From: Callaeas wilsoni
Lineage: Eukaryota > Chordata > Aves > Passeriformes > Callaeidae
Reading direction: 5' to 3'
Assembly (NCBI GenBank): GCA_013398955.1
Contig: VWPU01017832.1
Span: forward strand, 62,001-126,000
DNA: 64,000 nt
This document shows, piece by piece, positions 39,001 through 54,000 of this stretch. Position numbers and translations under genes: made by a program. The number at the start of each line of letters is the position of its first letter. Within the stretch, counting starts at the first letter, position 1. Under the pieces are notes generated by a model that was not told the DNA's origin, did not search any database, and was given only the letters and a program-made list of their open reading frames with translations.

Positions 39001-42000
39001 CACTAGCCATAAGGTATTTAAAGTTGTTGTGATAGCAATGGGAGAGCTCATTAAGAGAAACATCCAGCTACTTCAAACCACGAATGAAATGCTCATAAAT
39101 ACCATCACCAGTGAGCACAATCGACCTCAGCAGTTACTGGAAGAGTATCCAGGGCTGGGAAATTAATCACTAGAAACTTATTGTGCTTATTGCAATCTTT
39201 CTTCTTATGAGTCACATTGCCTTACATTAAGGATCACAGCTTCACCCAACAGGATGTGAGCTGGCTATAGAAATGTCAGCAAAGGACTGTACAAACGAGT
39301 AACTTCTTCCAAAGAAAATCCTGCAAAGCCCATGTACACACACACAGAGATTTATATATATATAACCTTTCAGTTTAACTGCAGGGGCTCTGGGAGAGGG
39401 AAAGAAATTATAAACAGCAACAATTATGACTAGCACAATTACCAAGTAATTTCTCTTTGTCATGTGTCTTCTCTTCCTTTATGTTGGAACAGTAATACTT
39501 GTGGGAGTTGGATATTGCCATGCCTGAAAAGAAACCGCACCATGGACCCACTTGAAGCTTTCTGTACTGAAATGCTGCTTTCAGCTCTGTTTTGAGAGTA
39601 TACTTGTTTTTAGTCTGAGGAATAAAGCTCTGAAAAAAGCCACCTTCATACTATTGTACATTACAATAGTTTTAGAATCTAACCTGAAAAACTAAGATCA
39701 TTAAATAATATTATTTAGTAAGATCACATCCTTTTCTGGTAGAAGGAAAAGTGGAATTAAAAAGGAGACTAGCAGACAAAGGAAGACAAAAATGCTAAGA
39801 AGGAGGTAGGATAGGTGATTATTTACACTGGATTTGACAAAAATGCTTTTAGCTGTCTTTTTTTATACGCTCTCTCTACAACTCTTACCACAGAGTTCTT
39901 CTGTTAATGCCATCACATTATCTAGAATCGTTACATCTGGTCGTGCTCAGTGGTAGAGCCAGGACTTTCAGAAGTGGTTTGTTATTTCGAAGATGTAAAA
40001 TTTTAGGTGTCCAGTCTTCAAGAGCATAAGGAGTCTGAAGTTTTTAGACCTCAGCATTTTCTGGAAACTATGCACTACAATGGTCACAAGTTGGGGCTCC
40101 AAAATGGAATCACTTCAAATCACGCGTTGCTTTTGCAAGCATTGTCCTTAAACTCTGCAGATTACTGAGGAAGAGTTCCTTATAAATAAAATTGTTCAGA
40201 GCTTATCTCTGGAAAAATCAAAACCCCCTGAGACTCAGATTGAGGTTTGCATAGTGATAAAAACTAAATTGATAATTCCTTCTGAGTAGAGAGTAATTAT
40301 GCCACTTCATAGTGGTATTTCCACTACCAGCTTTTCTTTCTGAGGAAGTAAGATTTTACTGCAAAGTAAAAACAACTGCAAAAGAAAAATCCACCTTGTC
40401 ATAATCTGGCCAGTCAATATTAACATTTCAACCCCGAATGTATCACATACTTGTATTTTGGACCAGTGTAATGGTAATTTGGATAAATACAGGGCAATTG
40501 ATAGATTGAAGGTCTTAAGTGCAATTGTTTTCCAATTTTTTTCTCTCCCTACCCTCTACAATGGTCAACCAAGCTCTTCAAACACTGTGCAATGGTGTGT
40601 AAAATAACCTCATTTAGAGACAAAGCATGTAATTCTATTATAAGGAGAATCTATTTTATGCAGCAGAGACTCGTTAGGTGTCCACTGTATATTGTATCCA
40701 TAATCCAACAGGGGCAGAAGCAGATGTCTTATAATGCATATCCTGTCCTTCCTTGCTAAGCACTGTCCATCTTTTTTACATCGAGTCAATTAGTTTGTCA
40801 CTGGGTTAGAAGCACCATATGCCACAGCAAAACGTTACAAGAAAACCCTGGATACTTCTTTCCTCCTCAGCACAAGCTTGTATTCACAGGTTGGCATTTC
40901 TATAAATTTGAAATTTTACCCCAGGATACCGAAAAAAAAAAAAGAAATCAATTAATTTCAATTAATTTTAAAACAGCAACCATAAGAGTAAATCTATGTG
41001 AGTCACAAGGTGCATGTGCAGGTACTTTCATCTCTACACATAAGAAATCAGAAATGACCAAGAAAAAAATATCAGCACAAATTCATAAAGAAAAGCTTTG
41101 TTTTCTGTAATAGATTAAGTCAATCCATTATGACTGGATTTCTTTGGCTCGTCCCAAACTGCCTCCCCTCACATTTCCCTCCATCCTCACGCCAGGCTGC
41201 CATCACAACACACATCTTACCACAGTTCTGAGGTTTTGAGATCAAGGAACTTAGAGTCACAAACACACTGCAAGGCACAACTCTCCCTCTTGAGGTGAAG
41301 GAAGATCCATCAAATCTCTGTAAATCCATGCTGTTAAGCCTTCACTGGTAAGAGTAATGTCTGTGTGTTCAGATCAGGTCTAGGCCAGTAACAAAGCTTT
41401 CTATGGGATCCTTCCATGGCGAAATTCCCATGGAATTCAGCAGATGTTTGACTGTAGGACTGAGCCCATAACATCAACAAGCTTCACTGGTTTATGACGC
41501 AAACTAAGCCAAGATGATGATGGAGAGATGATGGCACATTCATTTTGTGTACGTAGGGCACACTGGGACACTCAGGCTGATGATTACAGTTAAATTTCAG
41601 GCATTCCGAAGAGAATTTCAGCACCTCTGTGAATACCTGCTGTAAAAATTTTGCAAATAAAACTGCACACTATTTTTAGAACAGTCCTTCCTGACTTAGA
41701 TTTGTTTCCCAGGGGATCTCCAAGGAGCTCACAGATCTGTCTGTAGGCCCAGCCATGACAGTAATTTTCTTCATCCCTAAGTCTCTCACCCATTAATCTG
41801 GCAGGGCAGAGTGGGGAAATAAGTGGTGCTTTCCCCTAAATTTAACTAGGTGCTGTCTCAGCCATATTCTGTAATTCCCCTGGTCTGCTTGCTCTACAGC
41901 AAATTAAAAAAAATTATTTTCTTCTACAGAAGACTGGCTAGCATTTGGCAAATTTCAGTTGATTGTCCAGGATTAGGTGGTCACGAGTTGGCTCCATCTA

Positions 42001-45000
42001 AAGCAAGAAGAATCCCTTTTGCCAGCAAAATCCTACTTCAGAAGAAGCTATTGCTGCACAGACTCATTTGCTTTTCCGTGTGAGAAGGACCATCAGTGCC
42101 ATCAGACACACTCCCAAAGTGACTGCAAGCTATTCACAGCCTTGACAGGGAGTGGGAAGCATTCACCAGTCCCAGACTGGGACAGAGCAATGCACCTGGT
42201 ATTAGCTGTAAAGATGTGACCCCACTTTGTGTCATCCTGTCTCTCACCGTGACACCAGGAAATGGCACATCTTGTTAGTTAGCCCAGGGTTTTATTCTGA
42301 ACCAGAGAAGATGGATGACCATACATATAATGAAGATGTATTCACAGCAGAAATAGACCCTGAAGTCCCAGCTTCCTCATTTTTATCAGCCTGTCTTTCC
42401 AAATAGATAATTCAAAAAATTTACCTGGCATAGCAGCACCCCAAGAGCCTTCTCCATCAGACCCACAAAAATCCTATTGTGCACCAAAAGCCTTCTATCA
42501 CATGAATTAGTAAAAAAAAAAAAAAAAACAAAAAAAAACCCAAAAAAACCACAAAAAGTATTCCAAAAGCCTTTGCATCAGTGTAAATTTAATTTATGTC
42601 AGTTCCTGTTTCCAGCAATTGAGCTAAAGAAAAAATTCAACAAGATAAAGATGTAGTGCAAAAGTGTGCAATGTAATGTATGGCAGCAGCCCTCAAAACA
42701 TGCGACCTAAATAACAATCCTTATTTTAATTAGTAAGGTGGAGAAAGCAATATAGTAACCATGCAAGCACTCTACAGTTCCTCATGGCTTTGGTGGGGAT
42801 AACAAGTCAGTCAATGCGCCACGGGGGGTTTCTTGTTTATTGGCACTAAAACCAAAATGTCAGTGCTGTGCTGAACTCCAGAGGCGTTTTGTTTACAATG
42901 CCATGCAGCAGCAGAGCATCCTTAGGGGTGGTGATTCCTCTTCATAAGTGTTAAACAGGGCATGGATATCTGGATTAAATACATACACAGACATACACAT
43001 CTTGTCATAGTCATTTTAGCTTTATAAACCCTACATTTATTTGTTGATGTGTATACCTAGCAGTAGCTATTGGCTCAGGACATCTATCTTTAAAAGTTTT
43101 ATGAGGTAAAGAAAAAAATTAGCATATGGTGACCTTCACAAATTTTATAATAACAGAAGAAAGTTGCCTCCAGCACTATGAGAAATGTGCAGTATAAACT
43201 TTCTCTGTAAACACTTTCCAAAAGCTCCTGCTCTTTCTCGTCTATTCCACATCCATCAGCAAACACCCTTGCAAGGATGCAGTTCCCTAGAACAGCTCCT
43301 GTTTTCATTATCACCTAAACACTTCTCTAACTGTTCAATATGAGGCTTTTCACTGGGTAAATTAATTATGTTTGAAAGAGGACACTGAGGCCCTTTCACA
43401 GTGGCCCTTTCACACTAACACTGCATTAGATGTTTTGGATTTTCCTGTGAAAACCACCAGCCTCAAGGAAATGCTGGGATAATCCCATCTTTGGTGAAAT
43501 CTGCACCACCCAAACTTGTCTTGTAACTTATTTCTCCAGCTGATAATAATGCTTCCCTAGAGCAAATCTGTTTCCTTTGGCACAGAGCAAACTGCACCGA
43601 ATTGACTGGTATTTTCAAAACAGCTTAATGAGAGAGGAAAAAACACCTTGGAGCACCTTGCAAGGTCTTCACCCTTGACTGTTTATTGCAACAGCAAGAG
43701 CTGAATGCTGCAGTATCACCATCTTCCGGGAACAATGAAGTATGAACATTTCCACCTGGAGTGCAACTGCAACTTATTTTTATTATTATTGCTAAGAACT
43801 CTTACTTAATAAAGGTGTAGGAAAACATTTTTTTTCGAATGAACCAACAAACAACTTACATATACTCCTCTCCTTTCAACTTCTGAACTCTGAGACATAA
43901 GGTTAACAATCTACCCAAAGAAAATGGCATGGATGTGTCTTTCTGAAATAACAGCTGCAGTTCCCTTTTTACTATTGGCATTACACAAGAGTTTATAAAA
44001 TCATTAATCAGAGTAGCTCATTTAATAGTAGTGTTTCTACTTTACATTGTAAAAGATTATTAATGAATTATCTCCTGTTCTATATGTGTGAGCAGAAACA
44101 CACACACATACACACATGAAAGTGAGCTGTTCCTTGAAGGTGAGAATTACCTCTGACATGACATGGACTGATGTAAATATTCCAACTATTTTCACAGTGC
44201 CTGCAGCTTGACACTTGGGTTGAAGAGAGCTCTAAACAAACCTTTGTTTTGCATTCTAGTAGCAGTTTCTCTTAAAGTGACCTGGAGGAGAACAGAGGTT
44301 GATACAAATCTCATCAACAAGGTTTCTAAATAATCTAAGTGAAGAAGTCTACAAAGCAAATGACGGGGAACCTTTTACTGTATAATAATTACTTTATAGA
44401 GGGTTCCAAGCAAAAGAAAAAAAATTTAAAAATTAACTCTCTTCTTCAGATCTACACTATCTGACTTAAAACCTCTGTATTTTAACGTCAGTGCAACAGC
44501 ATGTATTTCGGCTGTTCAATAGCCATTTAGATTCTTAAAATTTTAGATGAATCAAAGGAGAATTATCACAGCTCTGTTGATAATGATTAGCTGTTCCTGC
44601 AGGTGACAGCATGGGATGAGGATTCCCAGTAGACCCAGCTTCTGTTCTCACTTCAGACTTATCTGACAGATGACCTCAAAGGGTCAGAGAGATTGCAGAG
44701 CTCCTTTTAGAAATACCTGTTTTTAAGTTAGGCACCTACATCTCTTTAATCACCTGCTTGACTTAGATCCTTAGATTTCCCTGAAAGATGAGAGCACTTT
44801 GCTTCAAGTCCTTTGGTGTTCTGGAATTGCTACCTCTGAACAGCTGTCTCAAAGTCAAGCCACCACTTAAATCTACAATACCTGTCTAACAAGGCAGTAA
44901 AGCCTACATACATCTTTTTGACAGGACAGCAGAGTTCCCCCGCATATGTCAAGTACCTCAGGGAAGAAAGAATAGTCTCCTGTTACACTTTGGAACCTAT

Positions 45001-48000
45001 TAAGGAATAACAGTACATCTAAGAAACACATACAGCAATTCTGAAATCATGAATGTTTTAATGCATGGCTTCCTTCAGACTCACTGTAATTAGAGCTGAG
45101 CCTCTGCTATTCTTCAAGGAGTTCTGTTTCAGCTCCCCTTTCCTGTTTCTTAAAATTCAAAGAAACAGAAATAGGACTAAAGGAAAGGGAAAGACAGTGA
45201 ATCCTAATGTCCATGTAAAGACAACTGCTGTGCACAAGTGTCCCATCCCCTGTTTAAGTTTACAGCTGTATCTACTTATAGCTACTTAGACAGGCCTGGG
45301 AAGCCTTGAGCTCTGAGCCTCCAAGATGTGCAGCAACTGGCTGACTGATGCACCCTGCTTGGCAGAGGCTCTCCCTGCTGGGATGCATGGCTCCTGTGCT
45401 CTCAGCAGCACACCTCTGTGTGTCTCAGGAGGAGTGGAGAAAGGGGGTTCTCTCTACACCTGTTTGTGTTCTCCTGTGTCCCATTTTAAGCCAGCCTTCT
45501 GAAATAACCCAACCAGCCACAGTGACTCTCCCTGCCTTCCTCTAACAGCTGCAAAACAGCCTTAGCTGCAGCATCTTTCTGCACGTGTTCCCTCAACAAC
45601 AGCACCATTCACAGTAAGAATGAAAATAAGAGAACTGGAATAGAGCAAATCTAGTCTGTCCCTATGGAATGACTTTTTTTTTTTTTTTAAGGGGGGGATT
45701 TTGCTGTTGTTGCAAGTGTCATACAAGATAATAATCCATCACTGACTGGGATGCTGTAGATTGTCCATATCTCGCTGCTGAGGGAAGAGCAGAGCACCTC
45801 TTATCTTAACACAAGAACACCTGCCAAAGGAGGAATACTAAAGATGTACCCCTAGCTCTGGGCCACCCTATAGAATATGGGCTTGTGAATGTATTGCTAC
45901 ACTGCTGCTGCACTCCTCCAGCCTTTCAGCTTCTCTAGCAGATTCTGGATGGCTGACAGTCAGTATTGGATTGCTACGGCACTGCAAAGTCTGTGCGCTG
46001 CAATGCATTCAGTCAGCACAGCGAGTCATTTATTTTCCCTTAACAAGATAACTGGTTGATTAATATACTTTACCCTGGGGTGCGCAGCAGATTTATTTCC
46101 TTCTCAGATACATGCTGAACACAGGAATGAGAAGTAAACAAGGTTGTTTTCAGTTATTTGTTACTTACTGGAACAATTCCTGAACTTTTTATCCAAGCTT
46201 TATTCTAGCAAACTAACATTGAAGCTAAGGGCAATTCTGACTAGGAACTTTAGGATTGGGTCATTTTACAAAATATTTTCAGTCTAATGATACAAGGTAT
46301 CCATGCTCAGGATTCTGGGTTCAAACCAAACATAATGCATTTGAATAAAACACTTTGGTGATCACTGTTTCTGTTTTGCTGATGCAGACTACAGATGACA
46401 GTGCTGTGTCTTAGGTTCTTATATGGCATCCTTGTTTCAGTATCTGAATGGTATTAATTTTTTATTGCACACATGCTGAAGAACTGCCTCCAGCCAGGGC
46501 ACTGATCGTCTTCTCATTCCACAAGAGTTCTGGACACAAAGTGTTATTACATGAATTGCCAAAGTCCACTAAAACTCCTTGAAGACACGCAGGAATGAAA
46601 CTCAGTCTCCCAATCCCTCAGGACCACCATGCTGGTGGCTGTGCCAATACACCTGCTCCTTGCTTTTCAGAAATAGCAGGCCTGGACTACAGCAGCAGGT
46701 TACAAGAGTGGGAGAAAACTCACAATAAGCCACGGCATACCTGAAGACAACAATCTCTTCTCTGCTAAACTTCGTGGACTGGGAGTACATCTATTAGAAT
46801 GCAGGACACAAAACTATGCTTGACACTCATCTATGAAGGATTTGTGTAATTAAATCACTCTTGCATGATGAGGAGGAATGACATCTGATGACCCACTAGA
46901 GTTCTCTTTCAAGCTCAAACTCAAGTAAATACATCAATTTTTGTAAAATAGATTCAGCATTCATGTATATTTGTCACCTATAAACTCTAAGGGATTTTTA
47001 CTCTGCCTGCAACTTCCTCAGCTTTGTAAATGACATCTGAATATTTCTGACCAAAACATCATTAGATGAGCTAAAAATGGTGCAGATCCCCAGAAGTTAT
47101 TTTCTCAAATAAATTTGCACCTTGCTTCTGTCCAAAACCATTTATCATGGGAAATCTGTTTTGTTTAAGAGGGCAGGGTAGCTCCACAACGAGTCAGTAA
47201 AAATTATCTCTTCCACTAAGAAAACTGTTCACCAAAAGTATTTTGTTTGATCACTAGGTAATCTGCTTTGCTTCCCATTTCTCAGTGCCAGAAATATTTG
47301 CACTGTTTTTACTGGAAAATTATTTTCTCACCCTAAAGAGCAGCCATTTATCTTCATCAGGTGACATTAAAGTGATCAGCATACTTCCTACCCATTTTTT
47401 CAAAACTCTGTTTAAACAAACATAGCAAAAAAAAAAAGGCTATTTTTCTGGGAAGACTTTATTCTCTTCCACTTGAATTGCAACATATGTGGGAGGAGGG
47501 AAAGAATCTAAATGTCAGTGTGTTTTTAAGAGCAGTTTATCATGCTGTAAATTTCTATAGCATAGAACATCTTCTAATTCTAGATGGACTGAGATTAGAA
47601 GGTCTAAAATAAACTAATGCGCCAAGATGTGTATTGGAAATATGCAGAAATAGAAATCAGCTCCTTTTAGAGGAGAGCTAGGGCAAGAACTGAACATCCC
47701 TCAGATATCTACTGAATTATTAAAGCTTACAGAAAATTTTCAGGTAGCTACGTAGACCCTCAAGAGACCTTTACAAAGGTGACTCACACCTTTCATGTTT
47801 TTGAGATATGATTCCTTACTAGATCCTCACAGGATTGCATATGAGCCCTGGTAAATTGCACCAAGATTTAACACAATTATCCTACAATTGGCTCAGTGTG
47901 AGTGGTTCTACCCTACTCATAGAACCCTAATGGCTACACAATCAATTTTTTGAAAAATTAAATAATTAAATTAATTGGGAAAAAATTATCAGTGTCAGAA

Positions 48001-51000
48001 CAAAAGACGCTACAGATATTCTAACTGCACGGAAAAATCATCATGCCAGGCATAAAATCACTGAAAGACATTAATCCTTCAATTTAAAACCAATATTAAA
48101 TACAAAACATCTCCACTTACGAGTCAAAGCTAAAATCCTCACTCAAAGTCTGAGTTTAGCAATGAACCTTCCAATCACAGCAGAAGGAAACTAAAAGAAC
48201 GGCACAAGAAGGAAAGAATCTAAGAGTGGTCCTAAAGGATGACTTGATGCATTAGATACCTCCATATGTCACTTCACACTGCATTGGAGAGTCCAGTTCA
48301 AGTAAGTTTCAAGGCACTGGACTGAAATAATTTTGATGGCACTAATTCAGTAGACTGCTATGCATCACAATAATGAGCCAGTAATTAGATATTTTTTTAT
48401 CCATCACAAGTTAGAACTGAGTTGCAGCCGGAGTTCCTGGGTATACATTATTTTTTTCATTTGAAAAAAGAACAGAGGTTGTCTTTGGAGTCTAAATCAA
48501 GGCAATTCTTACAGTGTGCCTTTGACACATCAGCCTAATTCTGCACGACACTGGCAAAGTAAACTTCTTCTTTATGATTCATATCCAGCTGAAAGCCAAA
48601 AAGTAAATGTTAGGCCTGAGTCTTTACGGTACTTCTCATTTCTATATTTCAATACAAATTCCTTGAAATTCTGGTCACCAACTTAGAACTGGAGTCATAA
48701 CCTCAAACCCCATCCTCCACCAGGTACTGTTTTCTCTCTCTTGCTTCCTTAAGGTACATAGCAACACTTAAGTTTTTTATAAGGGCAGGCGAGCATTTTT
48801 CTGCCTTTTTTTCCCCTCACATCAGGAACCATTTGATCAATGGTTAAAAGTTTTGCCAGCTTAGCTTTCTCAGTCAGAATCATAGAATACCATGTTGGAA
48901 GTAAACCTCAAGATTCATATGGTCCAACCTTTCTTTCATTCCCATTTGCTTATATTGGTGACCAATATACATCTATAAGAGCAACAATAAATCGGTTGTC
49001 CCTTTAATGGGACCACTCATGCAAGGGCTTTGGGATTAGATCTTAAACTGACACCTTTTAAATCTCTGAATCATAGAATACAAGGTTGAAAGGGGACCCC
49101 AAGGATCATCTGGTCCAGCCTTTCTCACCAAAAGCACGATCTAGACAAGATGGCCTAGTTCTCTGTCCAGATGGATCTCAAAAGTGTCCAGCATCAGGAA
49201 ATGCACCACTTCCCTGGGGAGATTATTGCCATGCCTTCCAATTGTTCTCATTGTTAACAACTTTCCTCTCGTGTCCAATCAGAATTCCACAGGAATAACC
49301 TGTACCTATTACCCCTGTCTTTGCCATGTGATTTCTTGTAAAAAGAAAATCTTCATCTTTTCGTTAACCACCCTTTAAATACTGGAATATGGTTATAAGG
49401 TCTCCCCTCAGCCTTGTTTTCTCAAAGCCAAACAAATCCAGTTGTCTCAGACTTTCCTCCTATGGCAAGCTTCCCAATCCTTTGATCATTTTTGTGGCCC
49501 TTTTGTGGACCCACTCCAGCATGTCCACATCTTTTTTATACAGCAGGGACCAAAACTGAACACAGTATTCCATGTGTGGCTTGATAAGTGCTGAGTAGAG
49601 TGGAATAACCTCTGCTAGCGATGCCCTGTTGATGTAACCCAGCACCCTGTTGCCTTTCCTTGCTGCAGCAGCAAAGTGTTCACTCATACTGAGCTCGTTG
49701 TCCACCAGGATGCCCAGGCCCCTTTCCAGAGAGCTGCTCCCCAACCAGGTAGATCCCAGCCTGTCCTGCATTCCTGGATTGAATTTCCCAGCTAAAGACT
49801 ACACTTGTCCTTGTTGAACTTCACTCTTTTAAAGTATTGCTGCTATTTCACTTCTATCTAACCATGGGCCAATATTTTCCTTGTGTTTCTGCTTGTTGTT
49901 TACATACCTGAAGAGCTCTTTCTTGTGGTTTTTGACAACTCTGGCCAATTTCAGTTCAGTTAGTGGTGCAATTGCTTTGTGCTGATATGTCTATGCCAGC
50001 TACTGCCTATGCAATTAGATGAACTTTTACTGGCAAGAAAGTCTTCTGCCATTCAAGAGCTGGTATAAGCTAAATCAGAAAAGTGACTTTTGCTGGTAGA
50101 AATGGGGCTTTTAAGCGTAGAAAAGGCCTAGAGCTCAGTATACTCACCCCTTTAATTGAGGGCTGAGAGAACTGCTAGCTTGAGCTGCAAGATAGGGCAT
50201 TAATCCAGTGCTTCCAGAGGAAGTCAAATCCTCCAGGAAACAGAGATAGAAAAGCACCAAGTCCTACTACACTATAAAAAGCTAAAAAGAAAATTTCCCT
50301 TTTCATTTTAGGATGGAAAAATCCCTTCAAAAGGCTGACTTCATATATAAATGATAAAGGAGCAGTAAAGAAAGGATTGCATTTTGGCAGTGGATTTTGC
50401 AGTTCACCTGTAAGTTTCAGTGCATACAAAGCACTCTCCCAAACTACCTCTGCTGAAATCTCTCTAAAGACAAGATGACAGAGGAACAATAATGGGCAGG
50501 TCAAAAGAGACTTTTAGGGATTCTACAGTCATTAGTTTCCTGAAGTGAACTGCAGTTATTTTTCAGGAAAATACACAATTCTGCCAAAAAATCCCCAGCT
50601 CAGACTCTCCACCCTACATGTAATATGCAAGTAGGTTATACTCTCAAATCCAAGTAGAATCTACACTGGGCACCAAAAATAAATAAATGCCAAATTTGAG
50701 AGGGTAAAATAAATCTCAGTCACTTTGAAGACGTAAAGATAACATCTAAGATAAAACTCATCTGGGCCTTAAGAATACCAAAATAAAGGTAGGGGATAGG
50801 AGAGTATCCTCTTATTTTTCCTAGCAGGTTGTCTGATGAGAAAATCTCTTACTCAGCATTTGAGCACACATTTCTCTTATGTGGAAGCTACTTGAGCACT
50901 GTGAGAGGAGCGAATAACTTAGCAGAAGCATGCCTCATGAAACTCCCAAGCTAAGGAAAGAAATTATTTTCAGAAGGACTAGGCTTTCATAAACTGGGCT

Positions 51001-54000
51001 GAAAAAAAACCCACGAGATTAAAAAAAAAAGTATTTTATATAATAAATGGGGGAGAAATGCATAACAAATACAGGGAAGCAAATCCCCAAGCTCCTTCAT
51101 TTCTAGGGAGAAAACTTTGACTTCAATAGCTGCCAACCTGCATAAACCCACATGGTAACACACTGTTCTAAAGCAGATTTCTTTATGAAACTATAGTACC
51201 AGCTCTGAGAAATAAAGATGGTTATGTATATGTTCAGACACTATAGCAACGAGCACCTCAAATTGCATAGAACAGCTCTACCACCAAGTTAGCACAAATA
51301 AAATAAAACATCTGCCTATTTTGAGTGTTTCGCTACTGAATTGAGTCATGTCTCTAATATATTCATTCACACACCAGTACAAGAATGGAAATTATTTTAT
51401 TCCCTTTTTACTTGATGTGAGGCATGCAAAAGCTTAGCAGCCTGCCCAAGGTCACCGAGAAAGTTTCTCGCTCTCCCCTCCCTGTATCTCACAATACCTG
51501 AAGATGAACTGTGCTGGAAACAGCAGCATCCCTTCAATTCCTCCTACTCTCTGTCACTGGGACAGTCAGTTCTCTGGAGGGATTGAAACTTAGCTCAAAA
51601 CTTGGCTCAATGCAAGGACATGTGGGTGCTCTCTGGCTGTAATCTCTGAGTCAGATACATGAGCTAATCACGCCTTTTGCCCTTGCACTCTTTGAACCAT
51701 GAGCTCAAGACACAGTCAGTGCAGCATCACATCCTGACTGCCCAGTCCTGGGCTTTGATTGCTGACAACTTAAAACAATAGCGATTAAAAATACCTATGT
51801 ACAGAAATACAATGCTTTCACTACTACATGCAAGGCTTAAATAAGACATTTGCCTTTGCCTCCCTGAAAAAATAATCTAGGTTCCACTTTCTTTTACATT
51901 TATGAACAATCTTCTGAGATGACTGACAAAAGAGGTAACTGACATATAATGTGAATCTTTATGCTGTTATCCATTCCAAGACATGCAGCTGAATAAAATT
52001 CTGCTCAGTCAGACATAAAATTGAATTAGAGGAGTTTGCTCTGAAGAGAAAGAACTAAATTTGAAACAAATAAAGCAGTGCATAATTCACTTTTAATGGG
52101 ATAAGTTCCTAAAACCACACTAATCATAATCCTAACAAGGTAATACTTTCCACTGCGAGTTTACCACATCGCTGCTCAGTACACAGCAGAGCAGTATAGC
52201 TTCAGTCACGTGAGGGATTGGTCCCACATGCAAAGTGAGCAACTGTATTTTTGCAGTCAGGATTTGCAGAGCACTCCTGTTTATTAATAATTATTTCTTA
52301 TGGTCTTACAACATGTGTCATTCATCCCACATGTGCTGACAAAGACCTTCACCCATCAGTGAGATCTCCTGGATAACACACAACGTATTTCTCCACAAAG
52401 CCCTGCAATATTACTCAACAGTTTAGAAAAGAACCAAAAAAATGCTCTATCCTGACTGCACAAATTCAGAAAGAAGGTAATGACTCAGATAAGAAAACTG
52501 GCTATCCCTGAAGTAACATTTCCTATGCTTGGAAAAAATGCCACTGGATTTTTATTGACCATAAGTATTCAAGACCTTGGGTTTGGATCTGATTTTTAAG
52601 ACAGCATTTTTCATCAGCACAGCAGCTCGAAACTGTGAGAATGCCTGAATTAAAAGAGAAAGTATGACCACCTGCTTGCAGCTACTCTTCAAAGTAGCAT
52701 CTCAGGATGTCCACACTTACTTGGTATATGAGAGCTGATATTGTGACTACAGTGCACAGATAAATCAGAAACAAGAAAAGACTTTAGTAATTTCTCTAAC
52801 ACAGAAAATCTTTTTACACCTTTATTAAAATGTTCAGCTCTGAAAAGATGTTCTAGCAAAACCCAACATTCAGCATGCTGCATATTCACTATCTCTCAGC
52901 ATATCTGTGATCCAAAAAATGTGCCCTGATGACCGGTTAAGAGAGATTTTTGCACGAGATTTTAGAGTCAACCTGTGTTTTTCCTGTGTTGTCAGCAATC
53001 TAAATTTTCTGACTGAAACATAGCAAATCATTCTTTTAATCACATAGCATGGGTTGTAGCTTGCTTCTACATCTGCCTCAGTTTTAAAGACATGACAGGT
53101 TAGAAATAATGAAAAAGCTAACAAAAAGGATATGATCAAATGCACATCAGGAGCAGGTAAACTAAGCAGACGCTTTTCTAAACGAATCTATATACTGTGA
53201 TCCTTACTTAGCAAAAATTTCCATTTATATATCCACCTGAAACCTTGTTCTCTGCACTTGTATTTAAAAGACCATTTACCAAAAAGTAAAAAAAGAAGAC
53301 AGAGCTACAGTGCATACAATACAAATGGAATTATTTTTCCCTTATAAAAACATTATGGCTCTGCATGAGTATGCAGCAGGGTGAATACCCTACAAATCAA
53401 ACTGCAGGTTGCTGACAGTGGGTTCAACCATTTCCTCATATGGGTTATTTCTAAACTCCAAAGGTGTTTTTAATACTCAGTATTCAATACACAAGGTTTT
53501 TTGTACTCTATTTATTAATACACTTTGATGTGAGGGAATTTATGCTACACAATATGCACATTAGACACAGACATAAGCTTCACCTTAAACAAATATCCTA
53601 TTTGCTAGCATGATGGCCACACACACATGAAAAAAGATTGTGTATGGCAAGCAAGAGATTAAGATCATTTGAAAGCTGATACACCCCATGGCTATGCCCT
53701 TGTAACAGGGCAAGATGTGAATAAAGATGACTGGGAGTGGGGAAGTGCCACTTATGCAAGCAAATATAACACGGGGACAGCAGTCATCCTCTGACCTAAT
53801 AAGTTTGTATCCCTCAGACTGCAGTCTCCAGCTCTGAATATGGGGGATGTTCTGCCAAGTAGGCACAGGCCAGTCATCAGCAATTCCCCCACTCCTGCAA
53901 ATGAGCAGTGACTGAACTGAGCTGAGCTGACTTCCAGGAGAGACCCATAATAAAAAGATGCTGAATGCCTTTAAGCATGAAGATTTAAAAACAAAAACAA

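Noticed and set aside
38825..39166. 113-codon plus-strand open frame antisense to a CFAP58 exon
   Set aside because: Its first part is the reverse complement of a conserved exon and splice acceptor, and the remainder shows no recognisable domain. It is most likely chance.
42300..42557. Possible processed pseudogene with a poly(A) tail
   Set aside because: The A-rich tract is real, but the preceding sequence has no coding frame or recognisable cDNA. Processed pseudogenes are also rare in CR1-dominated genomes, because CR1 does not use poly(A) tails.
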